Source of the DNA: Amycolatopsis nigrescens CSC17Ta-90
Lineage (GTDB): Bacteria; Actinomycetota; Actinomycetes; Mycobacteriales; Pseudonocardiaceae
Direction: 5' to 3'
Assembly: GCF_000384315.1 (NCBI RefSeq)
Contig: NZ_ARVW01000001.1
Span: forward strand, 5,828,157-5,892,156
Length of the DNA stretch: 64,000 nt
A program made the translations under genes and the position numbers. A model generated the notes under the pieces. The model was not told the origin of the DNA. It did not search any database and saw only the letters and a program-made list of their open reading frames with translations. This document shows positions 62,114 to 64,000 of the stretch, piece by piece (the stretch's first letter is position 1; every line of letters starts with the position of its first letter).

Positions 62114-63025
62114 TCAGCGGAAGGTGCGGAGGCGGAGGGTGTTCGACGCGACGGACACCGCGCTCAGCACCATCGCGGCACCGGCGAGCGCCGGGCTGAG
62201 CAGTCCGGCGGCGGCCAGCGGCAGGGCGGCCACGTTGCAGGCGAGCGCCAGGAACAGGTTGACCTTGACCGTGCGCGCTATTCGCTCGAGCAGCCGGATT
62301 CTGGTGTCGCCGCGGCTTTCCGCCGGGTGAACGTCCACAAGCGACACTTGGCCGAGTCGCACGCCGCGCTCGATGCCGGTCAGCAGCGCGGCCGGCGCGG
62401 CCGCAGCGAGCGCGCACGGGCAGGCGACGATCAGCACGGCCACCGCCGCGGTGCAGGCCATGGTGACCGAGGCGCCCGTGCCGAGCCAGAAAGTCAGTGT
62501 GCCGGCCGCCAGCGCGAGCACGGACGGCACGAGAACCGCGGAGATCCGGTCTGCGGTGTCCGGCGGAACCCACCGCCCAGTACCGGTCATTCGCCGCGAC
62601 TCGGCCTCGAAGTACCGTCCAGCGAGGGCGCAGGTGGTGATCCCGGCGGCGACGCCGAGGTAGAGGTCGCCGTCGCCGCTCATCCGCCGGACGGTCAGTT
62701 CGAACGGATGGCTCAAGCCCGGCCTGCCCGCGGTGCCGAACAGCAGCGCGTACAGCGACCAGCCGAAGGCGGCCAGCGTGCCGAGCGAGACCAGCGTGTC
62801 CATGGTCGCCGTGCCCTGCCGCAGGTTCGCCCACGCGGCGCGGTGGAACGGAAAGGCCGCCCAGCCGATCACCGGCGCGGCCAGCGTCAGCGAGATCCAT
62901 TGCCAGTGAGTGAACTGGTGAGGACCCACCATGGCCATCGCGACCACCGGCGCGGACAGCGCGGTGGAGACGACCAGCCGCTGCCTCGGCGCGTCCGTGC
63001 TGGCGGGTTCGTGCTGGGTGACCAT
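62114..63025 (-). CDS. P1B-type (CopA-like) ATPase homologue lacking all catalytic domains
   Basis: 303 residues in one unbroken frame. The membrane part of a copper-type P-ATPase is retained: TM region with TMDTLVSLGTLAAF, YFEAESRRM, ADRISAVLVPSVLALAAGTLTFWLG, the metal-site CPC motif (Cys202, Cys204 in LIVACPCALA) and the terminal helices (VNLFLALACNVAALPLAAAGLL, ending NTLRLRTFR). The actuator domain is missing between about residues 142 and 155, and the whole phosphorylation/nucleotide domain, including DKTGT, between about 226 and 240. Full-length relatives exceed 700 residues. It cannot hydrolyse ATP by this mechanism, but the clean junctions suggest a retained membrane module. No obvious ribosome site precedes the ATG. 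Confidence 0.85.
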   Translation of the reverse strand: MVTQHEPASTDAPRQRLVVSTALSAPVVAMAMVGPHQFTHWQWISLTLAAPVIGWAAFPFHRAAWANLRQGTATMDTLVSLGTLAAFGWSLYALLFGTAGRPGLSHPFELTVRRMSGDGDLYLGVAAGITTCALAGRYFEAESRRMTGTGRWVPPDTADRISAVLVPSVLALAAGTLTFWLGTGASVTMACTAAVAVLIVACPCALAAAAPAALLTGIERGVRLGQVSLVDVHPAESRGDTRIRLLERIARTVKVNLFLALACNVAALPLAAAGLLSPALAGAAMVLSAVSVASNTLRLRTFR

Positions 63026-63141
63026 GAATCCACAGACGAGAAGGGACGGTCTTCTGTGACCGGCAGTTCTCGGCCGGATACCCGTTTTGCGGTTTGCAAA
63101 TTGCGCATTCTCGCTATATTCCCGGGCGAAGGGAGGCGCCC

Positions 63142-63447
63142 GTGACCAGAGAACTGGGACGCCGGGCGGAGTGCCTGCTGGAGCTGTTGCACGACCACGG
63201 CGACGACTGTCCCCGCTACACCGACGTGGCGCGCCTGCTGCCCCTCGGCGGACTGCCGCCGAACAGCGGCACCGCGCTGGTCGAAGAGCTGGTGCTGCAC
63301 GGTTTCGTCGCCCCGGTGCGCACGCTGACCGACATCCCGCAGGCGCGGATCACCCCGGCCGGGGTGGAACTGGTCCGCGACCTGCGGGTGCGGCGGGCGG
63401 TGGTCGCCGAGGGCGGCAGCCGGATCCGGCTGGTCCCCGACTCTTGA
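63142..63447 (+). CDS. Small winged-helix-like protein
   Basis: 101 residues. The pattern of three helices and a beta hairpin (ECLLELLHDHG; VARLLPLGGLPPNSGTALVEELVLHGFVAPV; ARITPAGVELVRDL) resembles a winged-helix DNA-binding domain, but the match is weak. The GTG at 63142 has GGGAGG upstream. It is divergent from the ATPase homologue, with 116 bases between, so it might control that gene. No cysteine- or histidine-based metal site is visible. Confidence 0.6.
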   Translation: MTRELGRRAECLLELLHDHGDDCPRYTDVARLLPLGGLPPNSGTALVEELVLHGFVAPVRTLTDIPQARITPAGVELVRDLRVRRAVVAEGGSRIRLVPDS

Positions 63448-63451
63448 GCGG

Positions 63452-64000
63452 CTAACCGGCCAGTCGGGTGATCTGCTCGATCAGCCGGCCGGTCTCCTCT
63501 TCGGTGTTGTAGTAGTGCACCGACGCGCGGACCATGTCCGGCAGGCCGCGGCCGGTGAAGTCGTACTGCGCGGAAGCCCGTGAGGACACCGTGGTGTTGA
63601 TCTTCGCCTCGGCCAGCTTCGGCTTGATTTCGCCCGCCGGCAGCCCGGCCAAGCTGAACGTGACGATCCCGCACTGCTTCGCGCCCTGGTCGTGCACCGT
63701 CACCCCGGGAATCCGCCGCAGCTCCGCGCGCAGGCCGGCGGCCAGCTCGCCGACCCTGGCCTCGATCGCGGGCAGGCCGAACGACAGCGCGTAGTCCACC
63801 GCGGCGCCGAGGCCGAGCACGGCGGCGATGTCCTTTTCCCACACCTCGAAGCGTTTCGCGGAGGCGTCCACCTCGTAGGTGTCCGGCGAGGTCCACTTGG
63901 CCGAGTGCAGATCCAGCATGGCCGGCTCCAGGCGCTCGCGAAGCCGCGGGTGGACGTACAGGAAACCGGTGCCGCGCGGGCCCCGCAGGTACTTCCGGCC
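63452..64000 (-). CDS. Aminotransferase class V-fold PLP-dependent enzyme, partial
   Basis: Only the C-terminal 182 residues are in the window; the frame continues past the right edge. The visible part starts GRKYLRGPRGTGFLYV, where the Lys matches the PLP-binding region of class V enzymes, and continues with FEVWEKDIAAVLGLGAAVDYAL and VRASVHYYNTEEET. The family includes cysteine desulfurases and lyases such as EgtE. The exact reaction cannot be named from this part. Confidence 0.85.
   Translation of the reverse strand, partial: GRKYLRGPRGTGFLYVHPRLRERLEPAMLDLHSAKWTSPDTYEVDASAKRFEVWEKDIAAVLGLGAAVDYALSFGLPAIEARVGELAAGLRAELRRIPGVTVHDQGAKQCGIVTFSLAGLPAGEIKPKLAEAKINTTVSSRASAQYDFTGRGLPDMVRASVHYYNTEEETGRLIEQITRLAG

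Overview
The window is high-GC actinobacterial chromosome and looks like a Pseudonocardiaceae genome, most likely Amycolatopsis or a close relative. The evidence is the very GC-rich third codon positions, frequent GTG starts after GGAGG-type ribosome sites, an Lsr2-type protein, DUF3145 and DUF3052 genes, a CtpE-like P-type ATPase, and a PucR-type FasR/MabR regulator in front of a fabD-fabH-acpP-fabF-accD cluster. No rRNA, CRISPR array, integrase or insertion sequence was recognised. There is one tRNA gene, tRNA-Val(UAC).

Layout. 1-9 kb: the end of a secreted subtilase, a TetR-P450-NTF2 unit, a secreted trypsin-like protease, a DAO-type flavoenzyme, YaaA and a small kinase. 8-11.7 kb: a hydroxyacid dehydrogenase/MFS operon divergent from an IclR regulator with a palindromic site between them. 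11.8-20 kb: proS, surface and membrane proteins, a HAD phosphatase, YjbQ, a damaged DUF222 gene, a secreted lipase and a fused remnant of a two-component system. 20-25.3 kb: a lipid-redox block of old yellow enzyme, a 72-residue protein, a fatty-acid desaturase and its flavin/2Fe-2S reductase, with a divergent TetR gene. 25.4-28.2 kb: three-part proton-translocating transhydrogenase (pntAA-pntAB-pntB). 28.3-36 kb: an Lsr2 N-domain carrying a histone-H1-like tail, a disulfide-oxidoreductase-like flavoprotein, membrane-anchored unknowns, DUF3145 and CtpE. 36-42.3 kb: the type II fatty acid synthase operon and its regulator. 42.4-48 kb: an ABC-2 exporter, an MscS-like membrane protein and PnuC. 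46.3-52.3 kb: L-lactate permease, L-lactate dehydrogenase and the homodimeric pyruvate dehydrogenase E1. 52.6-55.3 kb: DUF3052, AhpE, tRNA-Val and a visibly AT-richer two-gene WXG100-like cassette. 55.4-57 kb: a wrecked GH30 gene beside an intact GH16 glucanase. 57-60.9 kb: a MoxR-VWA pair and a DEAD-box helicase. 61-64 kb: a possible metal-handling cluster (DUF6153, DUF305 lipoprotein, a P1B-type ATPase homologue without catalytic domains, a small winged-helix-like protein) and the edge of a class V aminotransferase gene.

How the genes connect. Lactate uptake and oxidation (lldP, lldD) give pyruvate, AceE converts pyruvate towards acetyl-CoA, and AccD plus FabD/FabH/AcpP/FabF turn acetyl-CoA into acyl chains; the desaturase block then modifies acyl chains and pntAB can supply NADPH. 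The strongest leads are the catalytic-domain-less P1B ATPase, the Lsr2/H1-like chimera, the membrane-segment/LuxR fusion, and the WXG100-like cassette next to tRNA-Val. Several very long, nearly perfect hairpins sit at gene ends and fall into at least two related sequence groups.
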